Both the position numbers and the translations under genes were made by a program. Below the pieces are notes generated by a model, which was not told the origin of the DNA, searched no databases, and worked only from the letters and a program-made list of their open reading frames with translations. DNA of 64,000 bases from Haemophilus_D parainfluenzae_AD (lineage in GTDB: Bacteria; Pseudomonadota; Gammaproteobacteria; Enterobacterales; Pasteurellaceae): assembly GCF_001679325.1 (NCBI RefSeq), contig NZ_LZMX01000002.1; one strand, given 5' to 3'. Below are positions 34,663-44,743 of the stretch, one piece after another; position 1 is the stretch's first letter, and each line of letters begins with the position of its first letter.

Positions 34663-36108
34663 ATGGAACGTTTAGCTCTGATTACAATCATTTTACCTTT
34701 CGTAGGGGCATTTATTGTCGGCTTGAACAAAAAACACTTTGCTCAAATTGCCACAGTATTTGCTGCGCTTGCTACGTTGGGAACCTTGTTAGTAGCAGGA
34801 CAATGGTTTGCCGATGGTCATCAAAGCGTCACTTATGACATCGTCGCTTTTGATAAAACCGCAATCTTTGGTGTGACTCTTGATGCAGTCAGTACATTAA
34901 TTGCCTTTGCCGTTGTGGCATTAGGTTTCTTAATCTGCTTATATTCTTGTGGTTACTTAACCGATAAAAACCGTGAACATCCACATAATGGGTTACCACG
35001 TTTTTATGCGTTCTTGCTCATTTTTATCGGTGCCATGGCAGGCTTGGTGTATTCCTCAACTTTAGCAGGACAATTATTGTTCTTCGAAATTACTGGGGGA
35101 TGTTCTTGGGCATTAATCAGTTATTACCAAACACCAAAAGCTCAAGCAGCCGCAATGAAAGCCTTGATTATCACCCACGTGGGGGCAATTGGGTTATATA
35201 TTGCCGCAGCCTATTTATTCAGCCAATCAGGTACTTTCTCTATCACTGCGTTAGAACATTTAGATCCGAGTGCGAAAACCATCGTGTTATTCGGTGTGAT
35301 GTTTGCTGCGTGGGGTAAATCAGCACAATTACCAATGCAAATTTGGTTGCCTAATGCGATGGAAGCACCAACACCGGTGAGTGCGTATTTGCACGCCGCA
35401 TCAATGGTTAAAGTTGGGGTGTACATTTTCGCTCGTTCTGTTATGTCTGCTGGTGAGATTCCACATATTGTGGGTGAAGTCGGCATCATCATGGCGATGA
35501 TTACCTTAATTTACGGCTTCTTAATGTACTTGCCACAAACTGACTTAAAACGTTTATTGGCATATTCAACCATTACTCAACTTTCTTATATTTTCATTGG
35601 GATTTCTCTTGCTGCATTAGGCTCTAAATTAGCCTTTGTGGCAGCGATTAGCTACATCTTCAACCATGCTTTCGCGAAAAGCTTATTCTTCTTGGTCGCG
35701 GGTTCATTAAGTTATGCGACAGGAACTCGTTCTATGCCATTACTACAAGGCATTATGCGTACAATGCCAGTGGTAGGGGCTGGATTTGGCGTAGCCGCGT
35801 TAGCGATTGCCGGGGTTCCACCGTTTAACGGATTCTTCAGTAAATATCCATTATTTGCGGCTGGATTTGAATTAGGCCATGAATATGGCTGGATTACTTG
35901 GTTAATGGTGCTTGCTTTAGTTGAATCTACCGCGACATTCGTATGGTTGTTGTATAAATTCGGACAATGTGTCATCGGTAAACCATCAGAAGTGGTTGCC
36001 AATGCACAACCTATACCATTCTCTATGCGTTTCGTGTTAGTTGTATTAATGGTGATGTCCGTGGTGTCCAGTTTTATCGCCGCATATTGGTTAGGTTTGG
36101 CTGGTTAG
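34663..36108 (+). CDS. hyfD: Hydrogenase-4 membrane subunit HyfD (antiporter-like)
   Basis: A 481-residue NuoL/M/N-like subunit; HyfD has no counterpart in hydrogenase-3 and marks this operon as hydrogenase-4. Segments QIWLPNAMEAPTPVSAYLHA near residue 227 and PPFNGFFSKYP near 386 are typical proton-channel family motifs. About fourteen hydrophobic segments. AAGGAGG precedes the start, 11 bases after hyfC. Confidence 0.95.
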   Translation: MERLALITIILPFVGAFIVGLNKKHFAQIATVFAALATLGTLLVAGQWFADGHQSVTYDIVAFDKTAIFGVTLDAVSTLIAFAVVALGFLICLYSCGYLTDKNREHPHNGLPRFYAFLLIFIGAMAGLVYSSTLAGQLLFFEITGGCSWALISYYQTPKAQAAAMKALIITHVGAIGLYIAAAYLFSQSGTFSITALEHLDPSAKTIVLFGVMFAAWGKSAQLPMQIWLPNAMEAPTPVSAYLHAASMVKVGVYIFARSVMSAGEIPHIVGEVGIIMAMITLIYGFLMYLPQTDLKRLLAYSTITQLSYIFIGISLAALGSKLAFVAAISYIFNHAFAKSLFFLVAGSLSYATGTRSMPLLQGIMRTMPVVGAGFGVAALAIAGVPPFNGFFSKYPLFAAGFELGHEYGWITWLMVLALVESTATFVWLLYKFGQCVIGKPSEVVANAQPIPFSMRFVLVVLMVMSVVSSFIAAYWLGLAG

Positions 36109-36123
36109 GTTAAGGAGGAATCT

Positions 36124-36762
36124 ATGTTAATGATAAATGGACTTGCGTGTTTACTCATTATTACCTCTCTTTGCGTAATTATGGTTCGAACCGCCAAAAA
36201 AGCTGCGTTATTTTACAGTTTGCAATCATTGGTATTGGTATTACTGTTTGTTTATCTTGCTAATGAAATGCAAGCCCACGAACTTTACATGTGGTCAATT
36301 AGCGCATTTATTACCAAAGTGGTTTTGGTGCCAGCAATTTTAATCTATGCGATGAAAAAAGTTGATGAAAGTCAAACTCCAGCTGGAATAAATGTCGCTT
36401 GGTTGATCCCGATCACAGCAGTGATAGTTACATTGTGCTACTTTGTTGTTGTCCCAATCGATTTACCGTTGGTTGCACATCTTAAACCAGCATTATCAGT
36501 GTCATTAAGTCACTTCTTATTAGGTTTAGTATGCATTGTTAGCCAACGCAATATCGTAAAACAAGTATTCGGTTATTGTTTGATGGAAAACGGTTCTCAT
36601 CTCACATTAGCCTTATTGGCAAATAAAGCACCTGAGTTAGTGGAAATCGGAATTGCCACAGATGCTATCTTTGCCGTCATCATAATGGTGGTGTTGGTAA
36701 ACAAAATTTACCGTACATTCCACTCATTAGATGCAAAACAACTTATGAGTTTGAAGGGGTAA
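36124..36762 (+). CDS. hyfE: Hydrogenase-4 membrane subunit HyfE
   Basis: A 212-residue membrane protein with about six or seven hydrophobic segments, distantly like NuoK; E. coli HyfE has a similar length. Its place between hyfD and hyfF and strong AAGGAGG ribosome site support the call. Like HyfD and HyfF it is specific to hydrogenase-4. Confidence 0.93.
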   Translation: MLMINGLACLLIITSLCVIMVRTAKKAALFYSLQSLVLVLLFVYLANEMQAHELYMWSISAFITKVVLVPAILIYAMKKVDESQTPAGINVAWLIPITAVIVTLCYFVVVPIDLPLVAHLKPALSVSLSHFLLGLVCIVSQRNIVKQVFGYCLMENGSHLTLALLANKAPELVEIGIATDAIFAVIIMVVLVNKIYRTFHSLDAKQLMSLKG

Positions 36763-36766
36763 CGCT

Positions 36767-38305
36767 ATGTATGAACAATGGATAATCGCGTTATTAATCG
36801 CACCTTTAGCAATATCACTTGCCAGTTTCGCTTGTGGCGTGACAAAAGCGCGGACAATTTGTACCGCACTTCATGTTACAGGTTTGATTTTGATGTTGGT
36901 ATTTGCCTTACAAATTATTAATGGCGTGCTAACTCAGGGGGAAATCAGTGCATTAAATAACTGGGTTTACATCGACAGTCTATCTGCTATTTTCTTAGGT
37001 CTCATCGCTATTGTCGGAACATTAGCCGGTATTTATTCTATCGGTTACATTGGTACTGAATATCGCGAAGGGCATCTTGATTTGAAAACATATTGCAATT
37101 ATTACGGCTTTTTGCATTTGTTTTTCTTCACCATGATTATTTCTGTGATCACCAATAATGTGATTTTGATGTGGGCAGCCATTGAAGCAACCACATTAAG
37201 TTCTGCATTCTTGGTCGGCACATACAAACAAAAAACCTCTCTTGAGGCGGCATGGAAATACATCATTATTTGTTCAGTTGGGGTGGCGTTTGGATTGTAT
37301 GGCACAATTTTAACATTCTCTAATGGAACTAATCTTCTAGCTGATCCAAGCCAAGCCATTTTCTGGACAGAAATCAATCAACAGGCAGCGGGTTTGAATC
37401 CAATGCTCATGTATCTTGCTTTCGCTTTTATTTTGGTTGGGTTTGGTACTAAATGCGGTCTATTTCCAATGCATACTTGGTTGTCTGATGCACACAGTGA
37501 GGCACCAAGTCCAGTGAGTGCGATTCTATCAGCTGTATTATTGAATTGTGCCATGTTGGTGGTATTGCGTTATTACATCTTAGTTTCTAAAGCAGTCGGT
37601 TCTACATACCCGCAAACCTTATTGTTGGTATTTGGTTTACTCTCTGTATTAGTGGCGGCGTTGTTTATTATCGTCCAATTCGACATCAAACGTTTATTGG
37701 CATATTCCAGTATTGAAAACATGGGGTTAATTAGCTTTGCCTTTGGTTTAGGTGGCCCAATCGGTGTATTTGCGGGTTTATTACATACCATCAACCATAG
37801 TTTAGCGAAAACTTTGTTATTCTGTGCTTCAGGTAACATATTATTAAAATATAAAACCCGTGATATGAACCAAGTACGTGGTTTATGGCGTGTCGCACCA
37901 ATGACGGCGGTGTTATTTGCCGGTGGTGCATTAGCACTAGGTGGTATTCCACCGTTTAACGTGTTCGTCAGTGAATTCAGTATTGCTGTTGCCGGTATTT
38001 ACGCAGGTAAAACTTGGTTAATGGTGTTCTGTTTAATTTTACTTACTATCGTGTTAGCTGGATTGTCTTTAATGGTATTAAAAACCGTATTAGGCAAAAA
38101 ACCGGATAATGTTGAAGTGGGGGATGTGAACAAAATTTCACTCGTGGCGATGGCAATTTTATTGTTATTCATGTTTATTATGGGTATTCATATTGCCGAA
38201 CCAATTTTGCAGTTATTAAAAAGTGCGGTCGGAATTGTACTCGGATCTGAACAAGTGTCCTTTGGTGAAATGTTAGTTTTACCTTGGCAAAGTTTAGCGC
38301 AATGA
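36767..38305 (+). CDS. hyfF: Hydrogenase-4 membrane subunit HyfF (antiporter-like)
   Basis: A 512-residue NuoN/M-like subunit with about fourteen hydrophobic segments. HTWLSDAHSEAPSPVSAILS near residue 240 and PPFNVFVSEFS near 395 match the antiporter-like family. Four bases separate it from hyfE. With HyfB and HyfD it gives three antiporter-type subunits, the basis for proposing that hydrogenase-4 conserves energy. Confidence 0.95.
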   Translation: MYEQWIIALLIAPLAISLASFACGVTKARTICTALHVTGLILMLVFALQIINGVLTQGEISALNNWVYIDSLSAIFLGLIAIVGTLAGIYSIGYIGTEYREGHLDLKTYCNYYGFLHLFFFTMIISVITNNVILMWAAIEATTLSSAFLVGTYKQKTSLEAAWKYIIICSVGVAFGLYGTILTFSNGTNLLADPSQAIFWTEINQQAAGLNPMLMYLAFAFILVGFGTKCGLFPMHTWLSDAHSEAPSPVSAILSAVLLNCAMLVVLRYYILVSKAVGSTYPQTLLLVFGLLSVLVAALFIIVQFDIKRLLAYSSIENMGLISFAFGLGGPIGVFAGLLHTINHSLAKTLLFCASGNILLKYKTRDMNQVRGLWRVAPMTAVLFAGGALALGGIPPFNVFVSEFSIAVAGIYAGKTWLMVFCLILLTIVLAGLSLMVLKTVLGKKPDNVEVGDVNKISLVAMAILLLFMFIMGIHIAEPILQLLKSAVGIVLGSEQVSFGEMLVLPWQSLAQ

Positions 38306-38324
38306 TCGACAGGAGGATAAATAT

Positions 38325-40055
38325 ATGGAATTAACTAAAAATACATCAGTCGATCCAGCCAAAATGATTGGCAAAAATTACATTGAAGCAGTCAATGCAA
38401 AATTTCCAAATACCATTTTGGATGAGGAGTGGTCAACACCAAATCAGGTTACCCTTACCATTAAAACCAATATGTTACCTGATGTGGTTGAATACCTTTA
38501 TTATCAACATGAAGGTTGGTTACCGTTGGTATTCGGGAATGATGAGCGTTCAATTCATGGCAACTATGCAGTGTACTACGTACTTTCCATGGAAGGAGAA
38601 GTGAAAACTTTTATCACCATTAAAGCCTTAGTTGATCCTGTGAGCTTAGAATTTCCGTCTGTGACACCAAAAGTCAAAGCAGCGGTTTGGGGCGAACGTG
38701 AATTATTCGATATGTATGGTTTGAAAGCCGTCGGTTTACCAGACCAACGCCGCTTAGTATTGCCAGATGATTGGCCGGATGATCTTTATCCATTACGTAA
38801 AGACTCCATGGATTACCGTTTACGTCCCGATCCAACAACCGCGACAGAAACGTACGAATTTATTAACGAAAAAGGCGAAGCTCGTATCGTTCCACTTGGT
38901 CCGTTACATATCACTTCGGATGAACCTGGACATTTCCGTTTGTTCGTGGATGGGGAAGATATTATTGATGCGGACTATCGTTTGTTCTATGTGCACCGTG
39001 GTATGGAAAAATTGGCGGAAACCCGTATGGATTACGACCAAGTTAACTTCCTGGCTGACCGTGTGTGCGGGATTTGTGGTTTTACTCATAGTGTGGCCTA
39101 CGCCAATTCTGTGGAAAGCGCTTTAGGGATTAAAATTCCAAAACGAGCTGAATGGATCCGTGCGATTTTATTAGAAGTAGAACGTTTACACAGCCACTTA
39201 TTAAACTTAGGTCTATCTAGCCACTTTACCGGCTTTGATACTGGCTTTATGCAATTCTTCCGTGTTCGTGAGAAATCCATGACCTTGGCTGAAGTGCTAA
39301 CCGGTGCACGTAAAACCTATGGTATTAACCTTATCGGTGGTGTGCGTCGTGATATGTTGAAACATCAACGTGAGCAATGTATCAAACTTATCGGTGAAAT
39401 GCGTGAAGAACTCAAAACTTTAACCGATATTTTATTAAATACACCGAATATGGAACAACGTACGGTAGGTGTCGGTGTTTTGGCAAAAGATATCGCGCGT
39501 GACTTCAGCCCGGTTGGTCCAATGATTCGTGGTTCTGGCTTTGCGCGTGATGTGCGTAAAGTACACCCATTCTCCGGTTATGGTGATATTCCTTTCAATC
39601 TCTTCACTGAAGCCAATGGTGACGTGTTATCTCGTGTGAAAGTGCGGATTAATGAAGTGTTTGAATCCATGAATATCATCGATTACATGGTGGATAATTT
39701 GCCAAGTGGCGAAATCTTAAAAGAAGGTTTCAATTATACGCCTGGACGTTTTGCTTTAGGGATTACTGAGGCACCACGTGGCGAAGATATTCACTGGTCA
39801 ATGCTAGGTGACAACCAAAAACTTTTCCGTTGGCGTTGTCGTGCTGCCACTTATGCTAACTGGCCAACCTTACGCTATATGTTGCGTGGCAATACAGTGT
39901 CTGATGCACCACTTATTATTGGTAGTCTTGACCCTTGCTATTCTTGTACCGACCGTGTCACCGTGGTGGATGTGCGTAAACGCAAAACGAAAACCGTAGA
40001 TTATAAAGAGATTGAACGCTACGGTATCGAACGTAAAAATTCACCATTGAAATAG
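38325..40055 (+). CDS. hyfG: Hydrogenase-4 large (catalytic) subunit HyfG precursor
   Basis: A 576-residue fusion of a NuoC-like N-terminal domain (1-165) and the [NiFe] large subunit. The nickel ligands are in RVCGICGFTHS (cysteines near 247-250) and DPCYSCTDR (Asp536, Cys538, Cys541). After Arg544 a 32-residue tail remains, the same length removed from E. coli HycE, so this is a precursor that a HycI-type protease (41929-42387) should cut after Arg544 once nickel is in place. Strong AGGAGG upstream. Confidence 0.97.
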   Translation: MELTKNTSVDPAKMIGKNYIEAVNAKFPNTILDEEWSTPNQVTLTIKTNMLPDVVEYLYYQHEGWLPLVFGNDERSIHGNYAVYYVLSMEGEVKTFITIKALVDPVSLEFPSVTPKVKAAVWGERELFDMYGLKAVGLPDQRRLVLPDDWPDDLYPLRKDSMDYRLRPDPTTATETYEFINEKGEARIVPLGPLHITSDEPGHFRLFVDGEDIIDADYRLFYVHRGMEKLAETRMDYDQVNFLADRVCGICGFTHSVAYANSVESALGIKIPKRAEWIRAILLEVERLHSHLLNLGLSSHFTGFDTGFMQFFRVREKSMTLAEVLTGARKTYGINLIGGVRRDMLKHQREQCIKLIGEMREELKTLTDILLNTPNMEQRTVGVGVLAKDIARDFSPVGPMIRGSGFARDVRKVHPFSGYGDIPFNLFTEANGDVLSRVKVRINEVFESMNIIDYMVDNLPSGEILKEGFNYTPGRFALGITEAPRGEDIHWSMLGDNQKLFRWRCRAATYANWPTLRYMLRGNTVSDAPLIIGSLDPCYSCTDRVTVVDVRKRKTKTVDYKEIERYGIERKNSPLK

Positions 40056-40067
40056 GGGAGGCGGAAA

Positions 40068-40715
40068 ATGTTTAAATTACTAAAAACGGTATTTAAAGCA
40101 GGTGATGTCACCACCAAATATCCGTTCAAACCTTATGAAGTCGATGATGATTTTAGAGGAAAACCGGAACTTAATTCTGATCAATGTATTGTCTGCGCGG
40201 CTTGTACCATTGCCTGTCCAGCCAATGCGTTGACCATGAGAACGGATCCGGTTACAGGCGACCGTACATGGTCATTATTCCTTGGTCGTTGTATTTTCTG
40301 TGGTCGTTGTGAAGAAGTTTGCCCAACTAAGGCGATTCGCTTATCACAAGATTTTGAACTCTCAGTGACCAATAAACAGGATCTTTTCCAAGAAACCACC
40401 TTTGCTACTGTAACTTGTCAGGAATGTGGTAAACCGTTTATTTCTTATAAAGAACTGAATTACACCATCGATTTATTCAAACAAACTTTGGATAATCCAG
40501 AGTTAGTGAAACGAAAATTGGCAGAATTACATACCTGTCCGGTTTGCAAACGTCAACATAGTTTAGAAAAAACCGCAAATATGGAATCCAATATGCGGAT
40601 GAAATTGATCGACTTTAAGGAGCCAATTCGCTTGAATTTCAAAAAAGCAATCGAACAACGTGAGGAAAGTGCGGTTGATTTACCTAACGTTTTAGCAGGA
40701 GGCGAAAGACGATGA
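40068..40715 (+). CDS. hyfH: Hydrogenase-4 ferredoxin-like subunit HyfH
   Basis: A 215-residue NuoI-like iron-sulfur subunit with two 4Fe-4S motifs, CIVCAACTIAC near residue 40 and CIFCGRCEEVC near 74. A C-terminal extension holds two further pairs, CQECGKPF and CPVCKRQH, which could bind zinc or iron. It is about 35 residues longer than E. coli HyfH, mostly in this tail. Its stop overlaps the hyfI start (ATGA). Confidence 0.95.
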   Translation: MFKLLKTVFKAGDVTTKYPFKPYEVDDDFRGKPELNSDQCIVCAACTIACPANALTMRTDPVTGDRTWSLFLGRCIFCGRCEEVCPTKAIRLSQDFELSVTNKQDLFQETTFATVTCQECGKPFISYKELNYTIDLFKQTLDNPELVKRKLAELHTCPVCKRQHSLEKTANMESNMRMKLIDFKEPIRLNFKKAIEQREESAVDLPNVLAGGERR

Positions 40716-41488
40716 ACACTCAAATTCCAATGCCGGTTAATGGTATATCAACACCGTTTAGTATTGATGAAAATATTGCCAAAATGAAACAAACGTTGCT
40801 GAAAGATATTCAACGTTCAGCTTACGTTTACCGTGTGGACTGTGGCGGTTGTAATGGGTGTGAAATCGAGATTTTCAGTACTATTACGCCAACATTTGAT
40901 GCGGAACGTTTTGGTATTAAAGTGGTAGCGTCACCTCGCCATGCGGACATTCTCTTGTTCACTGGTGCGGTTACCCGTGCGATGCGTACGCCAGCCATGC
41001 GTGCTTATCAAGCCGCGCCAGATCCAAAAATTTGTATCGCTTACGGGGCTTGCGGTTGCGGCGGTGGTATTTTCCACGATCTCTATTGTGTATGGGGTGG
41101 TTCTGACCAAATCGTACCGGTTGATGTCTATATCCCTGGCTGTCCACCAACACCTGCCGCCACCATTTATGGTTTTGCTGTCGCGCTTGGTTTACTTGAT
41201 CAAAAACTTAAAGGCAAACAAGAAAAAGCCGATCCTAACGCAGAAGCTAAATTACGTTTCCCAACTATTCCGTTGGATTTGCGTATTAGCCTTGAACGTG
41301 AAGCACGTCGTCTTGCCGGTTATCGTCAAGGCGGTAACATCGCTAACCAATTTATGGCAATGATGGCAGAAAATGACAAAGTGCCATTTGGTGTACGTTT
41401 AGGTGAATACCTAGAACGCGAAGCCGATCCGCGTTTAAGCGAAATCGTCAATCGTTTGCATGCGATTAGTCTGCCGTTTTCGGGATAA
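40712..41488 (+). CDS. hyfI: Hydrogenase-4 small subunit HyfI (NuoB-like)
   Basis: The 258-residue small subunit carries the proximal 4Fe-4S cluster next to the [NiFe] site. The ligands appear as CGGCNGC (residues 44-50), GACGCGGG near 112 and PGCPPTP near 147. It is translationally coupled to hyfH by a 4-base overlap, with AGGAGG inside the end of hyfH. Length as expected. Confidence 0.96.
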   Translation: MNTQIPMPVNGISTPFSIDENIAKMKQTLLKDIQRSAYVYRVDCGGCNGCEIEIFSTITPTFDAERFGIKVVASPRHADILLFTGAVTRAMRTPAMRAYQAAPDPKICIAYGACGCGGGIFHDLYCVWGGSDQIVPVDVYIPGCPPTPAATIYGFAVALGLLDQKLKGKQEKADPNAEAKLRFPTIPLDLRISLEREARRLAGYRQGGNIANQFMAMMAENDKVPFGVRLGEYLEREADPRLSEIVNRLHAISLPFSG

Positions 41489-41531
41489 TTAATTATGGGG
41501 CAAGTGATTGCCCCTATAAAATGGGAATGTT

Positions 41532-41939
41532 ATGACAACAAAAGTCTTTTTCTATTTATTAAACGAACGTTTCGTCGAAAACGATGAACAAGTGCCAGAG
41601 CAAGCAAAACAAGTGATGTATTACTCTTTGGCGATTGGTCACCATGTTGGCGTAATTGATTGTTTTAAAAAATTACTGGTTTGTGACTACGATGCTTATC
41701 AACGTTTTGTAGATAGCTTTCCAGAAGGGGATGCTAAACGTAAATTTGCCGGCTTAATGCGATTTGGTGAAATTGTGATTGATTCCAGCCATGTCAATTT
41801 ATTGGCGAAAGCGATGGATGAAAATAAAGCCAATTTCACCCCAGAACATCAAGAGTGGGTCGAAATTCTGATGGATACGTTAGCATCAATTCAGCGTGAA
41901 CCTGTGATGTATATTATGGTGAAACGTCGTGACGAATAA
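41532..41939 (+). CDS. hyfJ: Formate hydrogenlyase accessory protein HyfJ/HycH family
   Basis: A 135-residue soluble protein at the place of hyfJ/hycH, with the family segment YYSLAIGHHVGVIDCF near residue 30. HycH in E. coli is needed for assembly of active hydrogenase-3, probably by helping the large-subunit precursor. Its last 11 bases overlap the protease gene that follows. Confidence 0.88.
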   Translation: MTTKVFFYLLNERFVENDEQVPEQAKQVMYYSLAIGHHVGVIDCFKKLLVCDYDAYQRFVDSFPEGDAKRKFAGLMRFGEIVIDSSHVNLLAKAMDENKANFTPEHQEWVEILMDTLASIQREPVMYIMVKRRDE

Positions 41940-42387
41940 TGTGATTTTAACCGTTGGCAACAGCATGATGGGGGATGACGGTGCAGGTCCTTATCTCTAT
42001 CAGCTATTGAATGAAAATCCATTGCCAAATTGGACCGCACTTGACGGTGGCTCAGCACCAGAAAATGTTGCACATATTGTGCGAGACATGAAGCCCGATT
42101 TGCTTTTAATTTTCGATGCGGCTGATATGGAATTAGCACCAGGCAAAATCCGAATCATTGAAAAAGAGAGCATTGCGGAAATGTTTTTCATGAGTACGCA
42201 TAATATGCCGCTCAATTACCTCATCGAACAACTGGAACAGGATATTAAGCAAATTGTTTTTGTTGGGCTCCAACCCGATCTGGTTTCCTTTGGTTTTCCA
42301 ATGACAGAAAGCGTAAAAGAGTCTGTGCAATTTATGTATGATTTTTTAAAAGAGGGAAGATCGCTTGAAGAGATTCCTGTTTTGTAG
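41929..42387 (+). CDS. hycI: Hydrogenase maturation endopeptidase, HycI family
   Basis: A 152-residue aspartic-type nickel-dependent protease that should remove the C-terminal tail of HyfG. It begins ILTVGNSMMGDDGAGP with the conserved Asp, has DAADMELAPG near residue 65 and the THNMPLNYLI segment with the metal-binding His near 87, all as in E. coli HycI. Translation probably starts at GTG 41929, overlapping hyfJ by 11 bases. E. coli hyf lacks its own protease and borrows HycI from hyc; here it is built into the hyf operon. Confidence 0.95.
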   Translation: MTNNVILTVGNSMMGDDGAGPYLYQLLNENPLPNWTALDGGSAPENVAHIVRDMKPDLLLIFDAADMELAPGKIRIIEKESIAEMFFMSTHNMPLNYLIEQLEQDIKQIVFVGLQPDLVSFGFPMTESVKESVQFMYDFLKEGRSLEEIPVL

Positions 42388-42564
42388 AAAAAGTGGGGGG
42401 ATTTTCTAAACATAGTTTAAAAATATTACGAAAACCTGTTTTATATCAATAAATCCATGTTTTTTGTAAGACTATAAGCTGATTTTGGGTGTAATATATA
42501 CCCAGAATTAATTATTCTAATTCTATCTCTAACCTCGTGTTGTATCTAAAATAAGGACGTTACT

Positions 42565-44724
42565 ATGGCTATTAAAAAAGTAATTACCGTATGTCCGTAT
42601 TGTGCCTCAGGTTGTAAAATCCATCTTTTGGTGGAAAACAACAAAATTGTGGGAGCTGAAGGTGCAAACGGCAAGACAAACGAAGGGGAGTTATGCCTAA
42701 AAGGATATTATGGCTGGGATTTTGTGCATGACACAAAAATCCTGACTCCTCGCCTAACTCAACCGATGATCCGCTACAAACGTGGCGAACCATTCACACC
42801 AGTGAGCTGGGAAGAAGCGATTTCTTACACAGCAAAACGTCTCAGTGAAATCAAAGAAAAGTACGGTAACGAATCAATTATGGTAACGGGCTCTTCCCGT
42901 GGACCAGGTAACGAAGTGAACTTCGTTATGCAAAAATTCGCCCGTGCGGTATTAGGAAATAACAACATTGACTGTTGTGCGCGCGTGTGACACGGCCCTT
43001 CTGTAACAGGTCTGCTCAAATCGGTCGGTAACGGCGCAATGTCCAACTCAATTGTTGAGATTGAAGATACCAAATGCGTATTTATTTTTGGCTATAATGC
43101 CTCCACTTCACACCCTATTGTGGCGCGTCGGATTAACCACGCCAAAGCAAAAGGGGCGAAAGTGATTGTTTGTGACCCTCGTAAAATCGAAACAGCCCGT
43201 ATTGCGGATATTTATGCGCCGCTTGCTAACGGGTCTAACGTGGCATTCTTGAATGCGATGATGAATGTGATTTTAGAAGAAGGATTACAAGATCAAAAAT
43301 TTATTGATGAACACACCGAAAACTTCGATGCGTTCTATGAAACCGTGAAAGCTTATACACCGGAATCCACTCAGCATATCACTGGTATTGAACCTGAAAT
43401 GTTGCGTGAAATTGCCCGCACTTATGCAAAAGCGGAAACTGCTACTATCTTATGGGGTATGGGTGTTTGCCAATTCCGTCAAGGTGTAGAAACCGTACGT
43501 GCATTAGCAAGCTTGGCAATGCTTACCGGTAACTTAGGTAAACCAAATGTTGGGGTGAACCCAGTGCGTGGTCAAAACAACGTACAGGGTGCGTGCGATA
43601 TGGGCGCATTATTCAACACATTACCGGGCTATCAAAGTTTTGCTGACCCGGAAATTAATGCAAAATTTGCGAAAGCTTGGGGCGTACCGTCTATTCCAAG
43701 CAAACCAGGTGTACCGTTGAGTGAAGTACCTGAAGCTATCATGGAAGATAAGATTAAAGCGTTCTATATCATGGGTGAAGATACACTACAAACTGAGCCT
43801 GATATTAATGCGGTTAAAAAAGCCTTCGAGAAAGTGGAACTTCTTATTGTTCAAGATATTTTCATGACTCAAACAGCCGCAGAAGCAGATATTTTATTAC
43901 CTGCGACTTCTTGTGCTGAACATGAAGGTGTATATAGTGCTGCTGACCGTGGTTTCCAACGTTTCTATAAAGCCGTTGAACCAACCGGCAACGTCAAGGA
44001 TGACTGGGTAATCATTAGCGAACTTGCTACAGCAATGGGCTACCCAATGCACTATAACAATACCAAAGAAATTTGGGATGAACTTCGTTCGCTTTGTCCA
44101 ATTTATAAAGGGGCAACTTACGAAAAAATGGAAGGCTTGGGTTATATCCAATGGCCATGTACTGATGAAGGCCCTGAAGATCAAGGTACAACATACTTGT
44201 ATAAAGGCCAAATCTTCGACCGTCCGAACGGCAAAGCTGAGTTCTTCGCCTGTGACTGGGAGCCACCGATGGAAGATCTTTCTGAAGAGTTCCCATTGGT
44301 ACTTTCTACCGTGCGTGAAGTCGGTCACTATTCTTGCCGTTCAATGACCGGTAACTGCCGCGCTCTAGCTGCACTTGCAGATGAGCCGGGATTCGTACAA
44401 ATGAACGATCAAGATGCCAAAGAATTAGGCATTAAAAACAACGACTTGGTTTGGATTGCTTCTCCGCGTGGTAAAGTGATTTCTCGCGCAGATGTGAGCA
44501 CTCGTACCAACAAAGGTGCTTGTTATATGACCTATCAATGGTGGATCGGTAAATGTAACGAATTAACCGCTGAACATTTGAACCCGGGTTCTAGAACACC
44601 GGAATACAAATACAGCGCGGTTCGTATTGAGAAAATCGAAGACCAAGCCTGGGCTGAACGCTATGTGGTCACTGAATACGCAAAATTAAAAAATCGCTTA
44701 AAAGAAACCGCACTTGTGGCTTGA
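42565..44724 (+). CDS. fdhF: Formate dehydrogenase H, selenocysteine protein (UGA read through at 42988)
   Basis: FdhF oxidises formate to CO2 and feeds electrons to the hydrogenase. Read through an in-frame TGA at 42988-42990, the product has 719 residues, as in E. coli (715). A 4Fe-4S cluster is bound by CPYCASGC (Cys10, 13, 17) and Cys44; selenocysteine is residue 142 in DCCARV-Sec-HGPS, the active-site position. MGVCQFRQGVETVR, GQNNVQGACDMGAL and VREVGHYSCRSMTGNC bind the Mo cofactor. AAGGA lies seven bases before the ATG. The 177-base leader shows no clear sigma-54 promoter. Splitting this into two genes would be an annotation error. Confidence 0.97.
42988..43027 (+). promoter_or_regulatory. 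Bacterial SECIS element of fdhF
   Basis: The 40 bases from the UGA codon align with the E. coli fdhF SECIS, and the SelB-binding loop GGTCTG (43009-43014) is unchanged. The helix below it has a changed but still paired outer base pair (U-A for G-C), two mismatches and an A in place of the bulged U, relative to E. coli as I remember it. Confidence 0.82.
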
Positions 44725-44743
44725 TTAGCGTCATAAATGAATT

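Noticed and set aside
42388..42564. Sigma-54 promoter with FhlA sites upstream of fdhF, as in E. coli
   Set aside because: No TGGCAC-N5-TTGC element was found; only a TAATAT -10-like box and small palindromes (42486-42504, 42504-42518) are present, too weak to name.
42565..43072. Frameshifted or truncated formate dehydrogenase
   Set aside because: The stop is TGA at the exact selenocysteine position and is followed by a recognisable SECIS loop, so the gene is intact.
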